64,000 bases of DNA, from contig NZ_CP114767.1 in the NCBI RefSeq assembly GCF_027359925.1, positions 62,001-126,000 of the forward strand. The letters run 5' to 3'. The position numbers and the translations under genes are program-made. Position 1 is the first letter of the stretch. Every line of letters starts with the position of its first letter. Positions 33,398 to 41,579 of this stretch are shown piece by piece. A model generated the notes under the pieces. It ran no database searches and was not told where the DNA came from. It saw only the letters and a program-made list of their open reading frames with translations. This DNA is from Hymenobacter canadensis (GTDB lineage: Bacteria > Bacteroidota > Bacteroidia > Cytophagales > Hymenobacteraceae).

Positions 33398-34231
33398 TTA
33401 GTAGCGGCGTACTTTGTCACCGTTGTTGCGGCGGAATTCCTCTTCGAAATACTGGGCATCTTCTGCGTTACGGGGTTTCACGCCCATTACGATGCCGCCG
33501 TTTTTCACGTCATTTTCATACTCCACAGCATGCTCTTCTGGGATGCCTGAGCCTACCAGAGCGCCTACCAGACCGCCCGTCAGGCCACCGGCACCGGCAC
33601 CAGCCAGGGCAGCGGCAATCGGGCCGGCGATGATGAGGCCGAGGCCGGGCAGTGCAATCGAAGTGCCGATGGCAGCAATGGCGCCAATTACGGCACCAGC
33701 CGTGCCACCGATGGCCGAGCCTACGCCGGCACCTTCCATGGCCTTATCACCCAGGTCGGTATCAGCTGTGTTGTCACCGAAATGCGTCTTGCGCGTATCG
33801 TCCGACATCATCAGGTTCACGTCGTCTTTGCTGTAGCCACGCGACGAGAGCGAAGAATAAGCACGCTCAGCGCTGTCACGGTCACGGAACATGCCCGTGG
33901 TGTAGCTGTTGCCGGAGCCGTAGGAGGTGTCGTTGCCGGTTACGGCACGGGCAGCATCACCGGCTGCGTTCTGGACTGCGTCTACGCCTGCACCAACTAC
34001 TGCGCCGGCAGTGCCAGCTACTGCAGCACCCTTCTGGGTGGCGCTGTGGTCATGATGCGGGTTATTATCGTTGCTGTCGAGGCTAGGGTTGCCGGTAGAG
34101 GCGTTGCCCATGTTGCCGCTCGAAGTAGTGTTAGCGCCGGTGCCGTAACCGGTGCCAGCATTGCCGGTGCCGTAGTTAGCGCCTGAACCGGTACCTGAGT
34201 TAGCTGGGTTGTTCGAATCGTTAGTGCTCAT
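33398..34231 (-). CDS. General stress protein 17M/YflT-like with glycine zipper
   Basis: 277 residues. The first 75 are a low-complexity Gly/Ser/Asn/Thr region (for example GTGYGTGANTTSSGNMG), then a glycine/alanine zipper (GAAVAGTAGAVVGAGVDAV), then a YflT-type fold core (TGMFRDRDSAERAYSSLSSR GYSKDDVNLM with a later DDTRKTHFG), another long glycine zipper (IGGTAGAVIGAIAAIGTSIA, GAGAGGLTGGLVGALVGSG) and a final EEHAVEYENDVKNGGIVMGV strand-helix unit. Similar proteins in Bacteroidetes and Firmicutes are induced in stress. Membrane association through the zipper is inference. Confidence 0.8.
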   Translation of the reverse strand: MSTNDSNNPANSGTGSGANYGTGNAGTGYGTGANTTSSGNMGNASTGNPSLDSNDNNPHHDHSATQKGAAVAGTAGAVVGAGVDAVQNAAGDAARAVTGNDTSYGSGNSYTTGMFRDRDSAERAYSSLSSRGYSKDDVNLMMSDDTRKTHFGDNTADTDLGDKAMEGAGVGSAIGGTAGAVIGAIAAIGTSIALPGLGLIIAGPIAAALAGAGAGGLTGGLVGALVGSGIPEEHAVEYENDVKNGGIVMGVKPRNAEDAQYFEEEFRRNNGDKVRRY

Positions 34232-34394
34232 GAGATGGGAGAGTTTAAGGGAAAAGAATAGAAAAAATCCGGCGCCGGGTGGATGGTAATGAGCGTCGAA
34301 TCTGTGCTACTAAACGCGGCCAATTCTGTGGGGGTTACACACAAAATTCGGGCGTTTAAGTATCTTATTTTATCTATTCTATTGCCAGTCAGCT

Positions 34395-34763
34395 CTATCC
34401 GTGTTTCTCGAAGTTCTGTTGGTCCTGCCAGAAGGCCCGGCATTCGCGGCGCATGTTCTTCAGGAAGTCCTCCTCCTGTTTGAGGGTACGCCATTCGCCC
34501 ATTCCCAGTCGTTCGCAGAGCTTGTAGAAGTTGTCGCCCTGGCCTTTGGAGCCCTGGACTTTCACCAAGCAGCTCAGCAGGGGCCGGCCAGCCGCGTGTT
34601 CCTGCTCAGAAATTTCGGCCAGTAACTCATTGAGGCGACTTTTCTCATGAGAAATATCCAGGTTAAGCCCTAATTCCGCTTCCTGGACCAGGTTCAGGTA
34701 GCTGATGGTGCCTACCTGATGACGGGCAAAACGGATTAAGTGGTTGCGAATTCGGCCAAACAT
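34395..34763 (-). CDS. Small protein of unknown function
   Basis: The ATG at 34763 gives 122 residues (MFGRIRNHLIRFARHQVGTI). I do not recognise a named family. The pattern YLNLVQEAELGLNL, then ISEQEHAAGRPLLSCLVKVQ and FYKLCERLGMG resembles a group of small Bacteroidetes proteins in which GRPLLSxxVV is conserved; no function is known to me. The C-terminus is rich in Trp, Phe and charged residues. The longer frame to 34802 adds an unlikely hydrophobic leader. Confidence 0.6.
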   Translation of the reverse strand: MFGRIRNHLIRFARHQVGTISYLNLVQEAELGLNLDISHEKSRLNELLAEISEQEHAAGRPLLSCLVKVQGSKGQGDNFYKLCERLGMGEWRTLKQEEDFLKNMRRECRAFWQDQQNFEKHG

Positions 34764-34807
34764 GGCGTAGGGAAAGAGAATGATGGAGGCGGAAAATAAC
34801 AAAAAAA

Positions 34808-34840
34808 GTTCGCGGCTTCACAATCTGCGAAGCCGCGAAC
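34808..34840 (-). terminator. Terminator of proline dehydrogenase gene
   Basis: GTTCGCGGCTTC and complement, 9-base loop, with seven A at 34801-34807 giving a U-run on the minus transcript. Confidence 0.88.
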
Positions 34841-34889
34841 ATCAATTTACGCTATATATCCAAAATCGTGCCGCTTGGGCAAAATCCTA

Positions 34890-36080
34890 CTACCGGCCCT
34901 GGCGGCGGCGCAACTCTTTCTGAATGAGCCGGAACTCCCGGCTGCTCTGGCCAGCAATGGCCGTGTTTTCGTCGGCGCGGCGCAGCAGGTAGGGCATCAC
35001 GGCATCTACCGGGCCGTAGGGCACATATTTGGCCGTGTTGTAATCGGCGTGGGCCAGGTTGTAGCTCAGGTTGTCGCTCATGCCGTAGAGCTGCGCAAAC
35101 CAGATGCGGGGGTCGTTGGGAGCGAGGTCGTGCTGCTGCATGAGCTCCGTGAGTAGGCGGGAACTGTCCTCGTTGTGGGTGCCGGCACAAATGCTGATGC
35201 GCTCCACGTGCTCTACGCAGTAGCGCAGGGCGTCATCGTAGAGCTGATCAGTGGCGGCTTTGGTGGGGTTGATGGGATTGGCGTAGCCGCGCTGCGCGGC
35301 CACGCGGGCTTCTTTTTCCATGTAAGCGCCCCGCACCAGCTTTCCGCCCAGGTAGTAGCCTTCCTGCCGGGCATTGTCGTGGGCCTGTTTAATAGCATCG
35401 AGCCGGTCTTGGCGGTAGAGCTGGTAGGTGTTCCAGACGATGGCAGACTCGCGGTTGTACTTGCGCATCATCTCGTAGGCCAGGTTGTCGATAGTGGCCT
35501 GAAACCAGCTTTCCTCAGCATCTACGAACACCCGCACCCCATACTGGTGGGCCCGGTGGCAGATGGCATCTACGCGGGCGTGGGCCCGGTCGTAGCTGGC
35601 CTGCTCAGCGGGCGTGAGGGCCGTGCCGGCCTGCACCTTTTCCAGCAGGGCGCTGTCGGCTAGGCCCGTCACCTTGAACACCGAAAACGGAATGTGCGTG
35701 GAGCGGTGCGCCAGATCCAGCGTGGCCAGAATTTCGTCGCGGGTGTGGTCGAAGCTCTTGTCGCTGCCTTCGCCCTCAACCGAGTAGTCGAGGATGGTGC
35801 CGATGTGGTAGCGGCCCAGCTCGGCCACCACTGGCACACATTCCTGAATGGTTTCGCCCCCGCAAAACTGGCTGAAAATGGAGTTTTTGATCAGGAATTT
35901 GGTGCCGGGCAGGCTCCATTTCAAGGCCGCCTTCATCATGCCACCGCCGGTTTTCACCAGCGTGTTGTTGTTCATGGCCGCAAACAGCGCATACATCTTG
36001 CGCAGCTCGGCGTCGGACTTGGAGGCGAAGGCTACGGCGGTGTCGGTGAAGGAAACAGGCGGGGCTTGGGTTGTGGGCAT
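34890..36080 (-). CDS. Proline dehydrogenase
   Basis: FAD-dependent oxidation of proline to pyrroline-5-carboxylate. The 396-residue TIM-barrel protein lacks the aldehyde dehydrogenase half, so it is the single-function form common in Bacteroidetes. Visible signatures: VRVFVDAEESWFQ, GYYLGGKLVRGAYMEKEARV, ICAGTHNEDSSRLL and the C-terminal YVPYGPVDAVMPYLLRRADEN with the proline-binding RRxxEN. No signal or membrane segment. Box TATATTTG at 36115-36122 upstream; it is divergent from the DAHP synthase gene. Confidence 0.93.
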   Translation of the reverse strand: MPTTQAPPVSFTDTAVAFASKSDAELRKMYALFAAMNNNTLVKTGGGMMKAALKWSLPGTKFLIKNSIFSQFCGGETIQECVPVVAELGRYHIGTILDYSVEGEGSDKSFDHTRDEILATLDLAHRSTHIPFSVFKVTGLADSALLEKVQAGTALTPAEQASYDRAHARVDAICHRAHQYGVRVFVDAEESWFQATIDNLAYEMMRKYNRESAIVWNTYQLYRQDRLDAIKQAHDNARQEGYYLGGKLVRGAYMEKEARVAAQRGYANPINPTKAATDQLYDDALRYCVEHVERISICAGTHNEDSSRLLTELMQQHDLAPNDPRIWFAQLYGMSDNLSYNLAHADYNTAKYVPYGPVDAVMPYLLRRADENTAIAGQSSREFRLIQKELRRRQGR

Positions 36081-36114
36081 CGGGTGGTAGCTTTGGGCAG
36101 GTGGATGGGTGATA

Positions 36115-36122
36115 CAAATATA
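36115..36122 (-). promoter_or_regulatory. -7 box of proline dehydrogenase gene (TATATTTG)
   Basis: Consensus TAnnTTTG match on the minus strand 35 bases upstream of the ATG. Confidence 0.5.
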
Positions 36123-36240
36123 GCCGTTAAACCCAGGCTAAACCGGTTGGGTTATGCCAGCAGACGGTAGTTGGCCAACATAAGTTGGCGGGCTTTCATT
36201 CCGGGCTTGCCGTTGCCCGATTTATCTTTCGTTGCTTCTC

Positions 36241-37335
36241 ATGAACACTCCTGCTGCTGCTTCTTTTTTCACGAGCCGCCTCGCTGCCAAAGGGCAGCCG
36301 CTGCTCATTGCCGGGCCCTGTTCCGCCGAAACCGAGGAACAGGTAATGACCACGGCGCGCGGCCTGCAGGCGCTGGGCAACATCGACCTGTTCCGGGCCG
36401 GCATCTGGAAGCCGCGCACCCGGCCGGGCTCCTTTGAGGGCATGGGCCGTGAGGCACTGCCGTGGCTGCAGCGCGTGAAAGCCGAAACCGGCCTGCCCAC
36501 CACCATTGAGGTAGCCACGCCGCGCCACGTGGAAGAGGCCCTGGCGCACGGCATCGACGTGCTCTGGATTGGGGCCCGCACCACCGTCAATCCGTTTGCG
36601 GTGCAGGAGCTGGCCGACGCTCTGGCCGGCACCGGTGTGCCCGTGATGGTGAAGAACCCGGTGAACCCAGACGTGGCGCTGTGGGCCGGAGCGCTGGAGC
36701 GGCTGGAGCGCGCCGGCATCACCGACCTGGCCGCCATTCACCGCGGCTTCAGCACGTTTGCGCCTTCCCGCTACCGCAATGCGCCCACCTGGATGCTGCC
36801 CATCGAGCTGAAAACCCGCTTTCCGCACTTGCCGCTGATCTGCGACCCCAGCCATATCGGCGGCCGCCGCGACCTGCTGCTGCCCATCGCCCAGAAGGCC
36901 CTCGACCTCGACTACGACGGCCTAATGATTGAAACCCACCCTGACCCCGACCACGCCCTTTCGGATGCCGAGCAGCAGGTGACGCCGCAGCGCCTGGGTG
37001 AGATTCTAACTGAGCTGAAATACCGCTACCGATCTTCCGACAACGAAGACTACCTCAACAAAGCCGAGGAGCTGCGCCAGAAAATGGACGTGGCCGACCG
37101 CGAAATTGTAGAGGCCCTGGCCCGGCGCATGGCGCTGGTAGGCGAGCTGGCCGAGTACAAAAAGGAAAACAACGTGAAGATTCTGCAGCTCGACCGGTGG
37201 CAGGAAATCTTCAGCTCGCGGCCGGAATGGGCGAAAAAAGCCGGCATAAACGAGAAGTTTGTGGCCGAGCTCTACAAGCTTATCCACGTAGAAAGCATCC
37301 GGCGCCAGACCGAGATACTGCAGCGCCCGGAGTAA
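36241..37335 (+). CDS. 3-deoxy-7-phosphoheptulonate synthase / chorismate mutase fusion
   Basis: Bifunctional enzyme for the first step of the shikimate pathway (DAHP synthesis) and the chorismate-to-prephenate step. The N-terminal 260 residues are a type I-beta DAHP synthase: LLIAGPCSAETEEQ, FRAGIWKPRTRPGSFEGMG, VPVMVKNPVNPDVAL and CDPSHIGGRRD metal/substrate motifs. The C-terminal 90 residues are an AroQ-type chorismate mutase (LRQKMDVADREIVEALARR, AEYKKENNVKILQ). Fusion of these domains is common in Bacteroidetes and links feedback regulation. ATG 36241 is preferred to the TTG 9 bases upstream. Terminator follows. Confidence 0.93.
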   Translation: MNTPAAASFFTSRLAAKGQPLLIAGPCSAETEEQVMTTARGLQALGNIDLFRAGIWKPRTRPGSFEGMGREALPWLQRVKAETGLPTTIEVATPRHVEEALAHGIDVLWIGARTTVNPFAVQELADALAGTGVPVMVKNPVNPDVALWAGALERLERAGITDLAAIHRGFSTFAPSRYRNAPTWMLPIELKTRFPHLPLICDPSHIGGRRDLLLPIAQKALDLDYDGLMIETHPDPDHALSDAEQQVTPQRLGEILTELKYRYRSSDNEDYLNKAEELRQKMDVADREIVEALARRMALVGELAEYKKENNVKILQLDRWQEIFSSRPEWAKKAGINEKFVAELYKLIHVESIRRQTEILQRPE

Positions 37336-37354
37336 CCGCAAGAGGCTTACGAAG

Positions 37355-37394
37355 AAGCCCGCCCTATCCGTGGAATCGGATGGGCGGGCTTTTT
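37355..37394 (+). terminator. Terminator of DAHP synthase gene
   Basis: AAGCCCGCCC pairs with GGGCGGGCTT, extended by TCCG/CGGA, then a T-run; convergent with the lipoprotein gene at 37424. Confidence 0.85.
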
Positions 37395-37423
37395 AGATGG
37401 GTGCAGGTCTGGCAAAGAACACC

Positions 37424-37900
37424 TCAGTCGGCCTTCCAAAGATAGTTTTCCGTGTAGCCGCCATCGAAGCAGGCATCCTCCCCGACAAGCATGAGATGCG
37501 TGCCGGCTGCATCCGTACTCAGGCTGTAGGCCTTACGGTCGTTGTTGGCCAGCTCGGCCGTGAACGTAACCAAGCTGACCGGTTGCTGTGGGGTGCCGCA
37601 GCGTGGCAGCGTACTGCTGGAAACCTGATAGGGGACCTCCGAGAAAGGCTGGTTGTTGTGGCGAATGGTCAGTTGCCCATTTGTGCCGAATACCAGCTGG
37701 CGCGAATAGCCTACCGTAGCCGGCGACACTACCGGGCCTTCCGTAAAGCTGTTTTGCCATTCCCAATAGCCTTGCTTTTGCGCCAGGGCATCCAGGTTGG
37801 CAGGCAGTTGGTCGGTATCGTCGCGGCAACAGAGGGCAGCCATGTTGGTGCTGCATACGGTCAGCGCCATAGCGAAAAGGAAGTAGGGGCGGAACTGCAT
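37424..37900 (-). CDS. Exported protein, tandem paralog 1 of 3
   Basis: 158 residues with an N-terminal hydrophobic signal (PYFLFAMALTVCSTNMAALC) and then the block GYWEWQNSFTEGPVVSPATV, RQLVFGTNGQLTIRHNNQ and VTFTAELANNDRKAYSLS. The same GxWxWQ...SPATxG...RQLxxxxxGQ layout occurs in the next two genes upstream. It may form a small beta-barrel (lipocalin-like) but no function is known. Last of three minus-strand copies. Confidence 0.75.
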   Translation of the reverse strand: MQFRPYFLFAMALTVCSTNMAALCCRDDTDQLPANLDALAQKQGYWEWQNSFTEGPVVSPATVGYSRQLVFGTNGQLTIRHNNQPFSEVPYQVSSSTLPRCGTPQQPVSLVTFTAELANNDRKAYSLSTDAAGTHLMLVGEDACFDGGYTENYLWKAD

Positions 37901-37915
37901 GGCGGTAGTGACAGG

Positions 37916-38332
37916 CTATTGGCCGGAAGCAGAAGAGTAGGTTTCGCCGCAGCCGTCGTAGGTATCGTCGGCCAGGCTCAGGGTTCGGGTCTGGGGGCTT
38001 ACTTCCACCATGTACTCCCGCTGCTGCGCCGTGAAGGTGATGAAGTCGGTTTCCTGTTTTTTGAGCAGCGAAGTATGGCGGCTGAGCACGTAGGGGGTAA
38101 CATACCGCAAAACCCCGTTTTCAAGCATTTTCGCTTGGCCGTCTGCCCCAATGATTAATTGCCGGGTGGTGCCCGTTGTGGCCGGTGAGCTGGCGCCGCC
38201 CCAGCCGCAGAAGCTGCTTTGCCACTGCCAGGAGCCCACCACGGATGCCTGTTCGGGGGTAACTTCCTGCTTGGCACAGCCGGAGAAGAGAGTAGCGGCC
38301 AACAGCAGGCTAGCATAGGGTAGAGCTTTCAT
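37916..38332 (-). CDS. Lipoprotein, tandem paralog 2 of 3
   Basis: ATG at 38332 gives 138 residues, with lipobox LLLAATLFSGC (Cys about 18). The mature part begins with VVGSWQWQSSFCGWGGASSP and then TRQLIIGADGQAKMLENG, repeating the layout of the other two copies. C-terminus has paired Cys (YDGCGETY). The longer open frame to 38401 adds non-conserved residues. Outer-membrane anchoring is inferred from the lipobox. Confidence 0.75.
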   Translation of the reverse strand: MKALPYASLLLAATLFSGCAKQEVTPEQASVVGSWQWQSSFCGWGGASSPATTGTTRQLIIGADGQAKMLENGVLRYVTPYVLSRHTSLLKKQETDFITFTAQQREYMVEVSPQTRTLSLADDTYDGCGETYSSASGQ

Positions 38333-38416
38333 CGGATAAGGGAATAGCGTGAATACTATGTTTCTGTAGAGATGAGCAAACCCGTCTTTGGATGGTTGCA
38401 ACCCGACCGGAGAAAA

Positions 38417-38857
38417 TTACAGCGCCGAGGAATTGGCAGTTGACAGGGCACGGACGGCCGGCAAGCGCACGTAGCTGTGCCGGGTGGTGTGGCCCGTCAT
38501 TTCCTGCAGGTAGAGCACATTGCCGGAAACCGAGTAGTACTGGCTGCCAGCGTAGCCCCGGTATTGAATAATATGCCGCCCCGGCCGCTGCTGCCGAACC
38601 GAAAACGCGGCGGCGCTCTGTAGCTGGCCATCCTGGTAGAACATGGCACGGCCCCGACGGTCGAATTCCACCACTACTTCGTGGCCGGTAGTAGCCGGGG
38701 TGAGAATACTGCTTGCACCAGTAGCGGTTTGCTGCCACTCCCAGCGGCCCACCAGCTGCTGCTCCATCGGCGGCATCGAGTCGCGGCTGCAGGCAGCGGA
38801 TAACAGGCTAAAAGCCAATAACGGGGCCAGACACACGGGTCGGGTAAAGAAGGACAT
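38417..38857 (-). CDS. Lipoprotein, tandem paralog 3 of 3
   Basis: 146 residues. Signal ends FSLLSAAC (lipid Cys about 23). It has LVGRWEWQQTATGASSILTP and ATTGHEVVVEFDRRGRAMF, the same block as its two neighbours but more diverged after it. Likely the first gene of the three-gene minus-strand group. The gap 38858-38983 to aroB is AT-rich and holds divergent promoters; I see no clear TAnnTTTG on this side. Confidence 0.72.
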   Translation of the reverse strand: MSFFTRPVCLAPLLAFSLLSAACSRDSMPPMEQQLVGRWEWQQTATGASSILTPATTGHEVVVEFDRRGRAMFYQDGQLQSAAAFSVRQQRPGRHIIQYRGYAGSQYYSVSGNVLYLQEMTGHTTRHSYVRLPAVRALSTANSSAL

Positions 38858-38983
38858 AACGTAATAGTTAGTAAGTTTCGATTGTATGATCAGAATGCGG
38901 GTAGTATGGTTGCACTATGCTAATCATTTTCTGCATTTTATGCAACCGATTCTGGTAATAGATTTTCTTAAAACAAGAAGAAG

Positions 38984-40024
38984 TTGAACGGAACCTTGCA
39001 AATTGGAGCAAATGCCTTGCCAGAACTGGCAGAAATGCTGCGTCGGCCGGCTATAAGCCAGGTTTTTGTGCTCACTGATGCCAACACCGGGCGCCTGTGC
39101 TACCCCCTGCTGGCTCCCTATCTGCCTGAGCAACATATCGTAATAGAGCTGCCGGCGGGCGAGGAAGCCAAAACCCTGGCATCGTGTGAAACCGTCTGGA
39201 ACGCGCTGACCGAACACCGGGCCGACCGGTTTGCGATACTGGTGAACCTGGGTGGCGGCGTCATTACCGATCTGGGCGGCTTCTGCGCGGCCCTCTACAA
39301 GCGGGGTATCCGGTTTGTGCAGGTACCCACCACGCTGCTGGCGCAGGTAGATGCCAGCGTCGGCGGCAAAACCGGCGTCGATTTCCTCGGCTTTAAAAAC
39401 CAGCTAGGCGTATTTCAGGAGCCGGCGGGCGTGTTCATCGAGCCGCGCTTCCTGCAAACACTCGACCCACGGCAGCTGAAATCGGGCTACGCCGAAATCG
39501 TGAAGCACAGCCTAATTGCCGATGCCGCCGCCTTCGAGGAGCAGCGCCGCACCGGCATGTTCGTCGACGACTGGACGGCTACCATCGAGGCGTCGGTGGC
39601 GCTAAAGCAGCGTATTGTGGCCCAGGACCCGCTGGAGGCCGGCCCGCGCAAGCTGCTCAACTTCGGGCATACCGTGGGGCACGCGCTGGAGAGCTACCTG
39701 CTCACGCAGCCCGGCCGCGAAATCCTGCACGGCGAGGCCGTGGCGGCCGGCATGATCTGCGAGGCCTGGCTGAGCGTGCAGCGCGGCCTGCTGAGCGCCG
39801 CCGAGCTGGACCAGGTGGAAACCTTCCTGTTTTCGGTGTTTGAGAAGGTGCATTTTGTGAGCCTGGAAACCGACGCCATTGCCGAATACGCACTGCAGGA
39901 CAAGAAAAACTCGGGCTCCGTCATCAACTGCACTCTGCTGGAAGGTATCGGGCGGGGCGTGTACGACCAGCCGGTTACGCTACACGACGTCGCCGAGTCG
40001 TTGCGCTACTACCACCGGCTGTAG
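38984..40024 (+). CDS. aroB: 3-dehydroquinate synthase
   Basis: NAD- and Zn-dependent cyclisation of DAHP to 3-dehydroquinate, second shikimate step. 346 residues with INLGGG-type motif VNLGGGVITDLGGF, QVPTTLLAQVDASVGGKTGV, and FGHTVGHALESY metal ligand His, EIVKHSLI. Start is the TTG at 38984 (MNGTLQIGANALPELAEML), the only start before the conserved part; an AAGAAGAAG purine stretch precedes it. It is followed 37 bases later by the aroA frame. Confidence 0.93.
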   Translation: MNGTLQIGANALPELAEMLRRPAISQVFVLTDANTGRLCYPLLAPYLPEQHIVIELPAGEEAKTLASCETVWNALTEHRADRFAILVNLGGGVITDLGGFCAALYKRGIRFVQVPTTLLAQVDASVGGKTGVDFLGFKNQLGVFQEPAGVFIEPRFLQTLDPRQLKSGYAEIVKHSLIADAAAFEEQRRTGMFVDDWTATIEASVALKQRIVAQDPLEAGPRKLLNFGHTVGHALESYLLTQPGREILHGEAVAAGMICEAWLSVQRGLLSAAELDQVETFLFSVFEKVHFVSLETDAIAEYALQDKKNSGSVINCTLLEGIGRGVYDQPVTLHDVAESLRYYHRL

Positions 40025-40061
40025 GTGGCCCGGTGGCGCCGACCTGGTCCATAGTCCACGG

Positions 40062-41417
40062 TTGAGGGCTATTTTTGCCGCGGGCCGGCCGCTGCGTGGC
40101 CCCGGGCGGCGGCGGCCGCTGTTTTTTCTATCACGCCCCGGGCGCCTGCCTGGCGGCTTAGCTCTCTTTGCCATCAACTCTTCCCTCACGCTCACCCGGC
40201 CGGCGCAGCCGCTGCGGGGCACGGCCCAGCTGCCGGCTTCCAAAAGTGAAAGCAACCGCGCTCTGATTCTGCAGGCCCTGGCCGGCGGCGGCCAGCTCGA
40301 CAACCTCTCCGACGCCAACGACACCCAGCTCATGCAGCGCCTGCTGCTGAACCCCGACGCGCCCCGCTTCGATGCCGAAGATGCCGGCACGGTGATGCGC
40401 TTTCTGACCGGCTATCTGGCTGCCACGGGCCGCCATACGCACCTCACCGGCACGGCCCGCATGCTGGAGCGCCCCATTGCGGTGCTCGTGGACGCCCTGC
40501 GCCAGCTCGGCGCGGCCATCCGCTACGAAGGCCAGGAAGGCTACCCGCCGCTGCAGCTCAGCGGCTGGAACCCCACCGACGATGCCACCGAGGCCGGCGA
40601 GTTGACGGAGCTGTCTGTACGCGGCGACATCAGCAGCCAGTACATTTCGGCGCTGCTGATGGTGGGGCCCACGCTGCCGCACGGCCTGCGCCTGCGCCTC
40701 ACCGGCAAGGTAGGTTCGCGCCCCTATATCCGCATGACGCTGGCTTTGATGCAGCACTTCGGGGCCGACTGCCGCGACCTGGGCACGGTGGTGGAGGCGC
40801 GCCCCGGCCGCTACCAGCCCACCGATTACACCATCGAGTCGGACTGGTCGGCGGCGAGCTACTGGTACGCCATGGTGGCGCTGGCCCCGGCCGGCTCCTG
40901 GCTGACGCTGCCCGGCCTGCGCCGCTACTCCTGGCAGGGCGACCAGGCCATTGTGGCCATCATGGCCCAGCTGGGTGTGGCCACCGAGTACGTGCAGGAC
41001 GGTGTGCGCCTCACCCAGACCGGCACCCGCACGCCCTTCACCCAGGATTTCACCGACTGCCCCGACCTGGCTCAGACCGTGGCCGTAGTGGCGGCGGCGC
41101 TGGGTGTGTCGGTGCTGATGAGCGGCCTCGAAAGCCTGCGCATCAAGGAAACCGACCGGATTTTCGCGCTCCAGACTGAGATGGCCAACTTCGGGGCTTA
41201 CCTCACCGAGGAAACCGAAGGCCACTTCCGCGTCAGCACCGACGGGTTTCGGGTGAGCGGCCAGACCGTGGCCACCTACCACGACCACCGCATGGCCATG
41301 GCGTTTGCGCCGCTGGCGTTGCTCGGGCCGCTCACCATCGAGGCCCCGCAGGTGGTGCGCAAGTCGTATCCGCAGTTCTGGAGCGAGCTGGAAAAAGCCG
41401 GGTTCAATGTAGCTTAG
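40062..41417 (+). CDS. aroA: 3-phosphoshikimate 1-carboxyvinyltransferase (EPSP synthase), start uncertain
   Basis: Transfers enolpyruvyl from PEP to shikimate-3-phosphate. Signatures: PASKSESNRALIL near the N-terminus, AEDAGTVMRFLTGYLA, ELSVRGDISSQYISALLMV, ESDWSAASYW, LRIKETDRI and ATYHDHRMAMAFAP. The conserved domain begins about residue 40 of the TTG (40062) frame: the coding pattern effectively starts at SSLTLTRPAQPLRG. Between 40025 and 40180 the only standard start is that TTG; an ATC at 40173 lies where homologs begin. The true start may be ATC, or the TTG may be used with a poorly conserved leader. The gene ends inside palindrome I, whose arm encodes the last Val-Ala and stop. Confidence 0.9.
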   Translation: MRAIFAAGRPLRGPGRRRPLFFLSRPGRLPGGLALFAINSSLTLTRPAQPLRGTAQLPASKSESNRALILQALAGGGQLDNLSDANDTQLMQRLLLNPDAPRFDAEDAGTVMRFLTGYLAATGRHTHLTGTARMLERPIAVLVDALRQLGAAIRYEGQEGYPPLQLSGWNPTDDATEAGELTELSVRGDISSQYISALLMVGPTLPHGLRLRLTGKVGSRPYIRMTLALMQHFGADCRDLGTVVEARPGRYQPTDYTIESDWSAASYWYAMVALAPAGSWLTLPGLRRYSWQGDQAIVAIMAQLGVATEYVQDGVRLTQTGTRTPFTQDFTDCPDLAQTVAVVAAALGVSVLMSGLESLRIKETDRIFALQTEMANFGAYLTEETEGHFRVSTDGFRVSGQTVATYHDHRMAMAFAPLALLGPLTIEAPQVVRKSYPQFWSELEKAGFNVA

Positions 41418-41579
41418 GCTTTAGCCTGTGCCGGACGCCTTATCCCCTGGCCCCCTCTCCAAAAGAGAGGGGGAACTAGCTGTAGGAGCTTAACTTGGAA
41501 AGTCAGGACTAAAAAGCCCCTCTCTTATTGGAGAGGAGTGGGAGTGAGGTTGCCGGCATAGGCTAAAGCCTATGCTACA
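41408..41579. repeat. Palindrome I between convergent aroA and metal-receptor gene
   Basis: Arms 41408-41473 and 41514-41579 are imperfect inverted copies: TGTAGCTTAGGCTTTAGCC on the left and TGTAGCATAGGCTTTAGCC on the minus strand at the right, plus inner CCCCCTCTCC/GAGAGGGGG hairpins. The arms carry the last codons and stops of both convergent genes. Confidence 0.85.
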
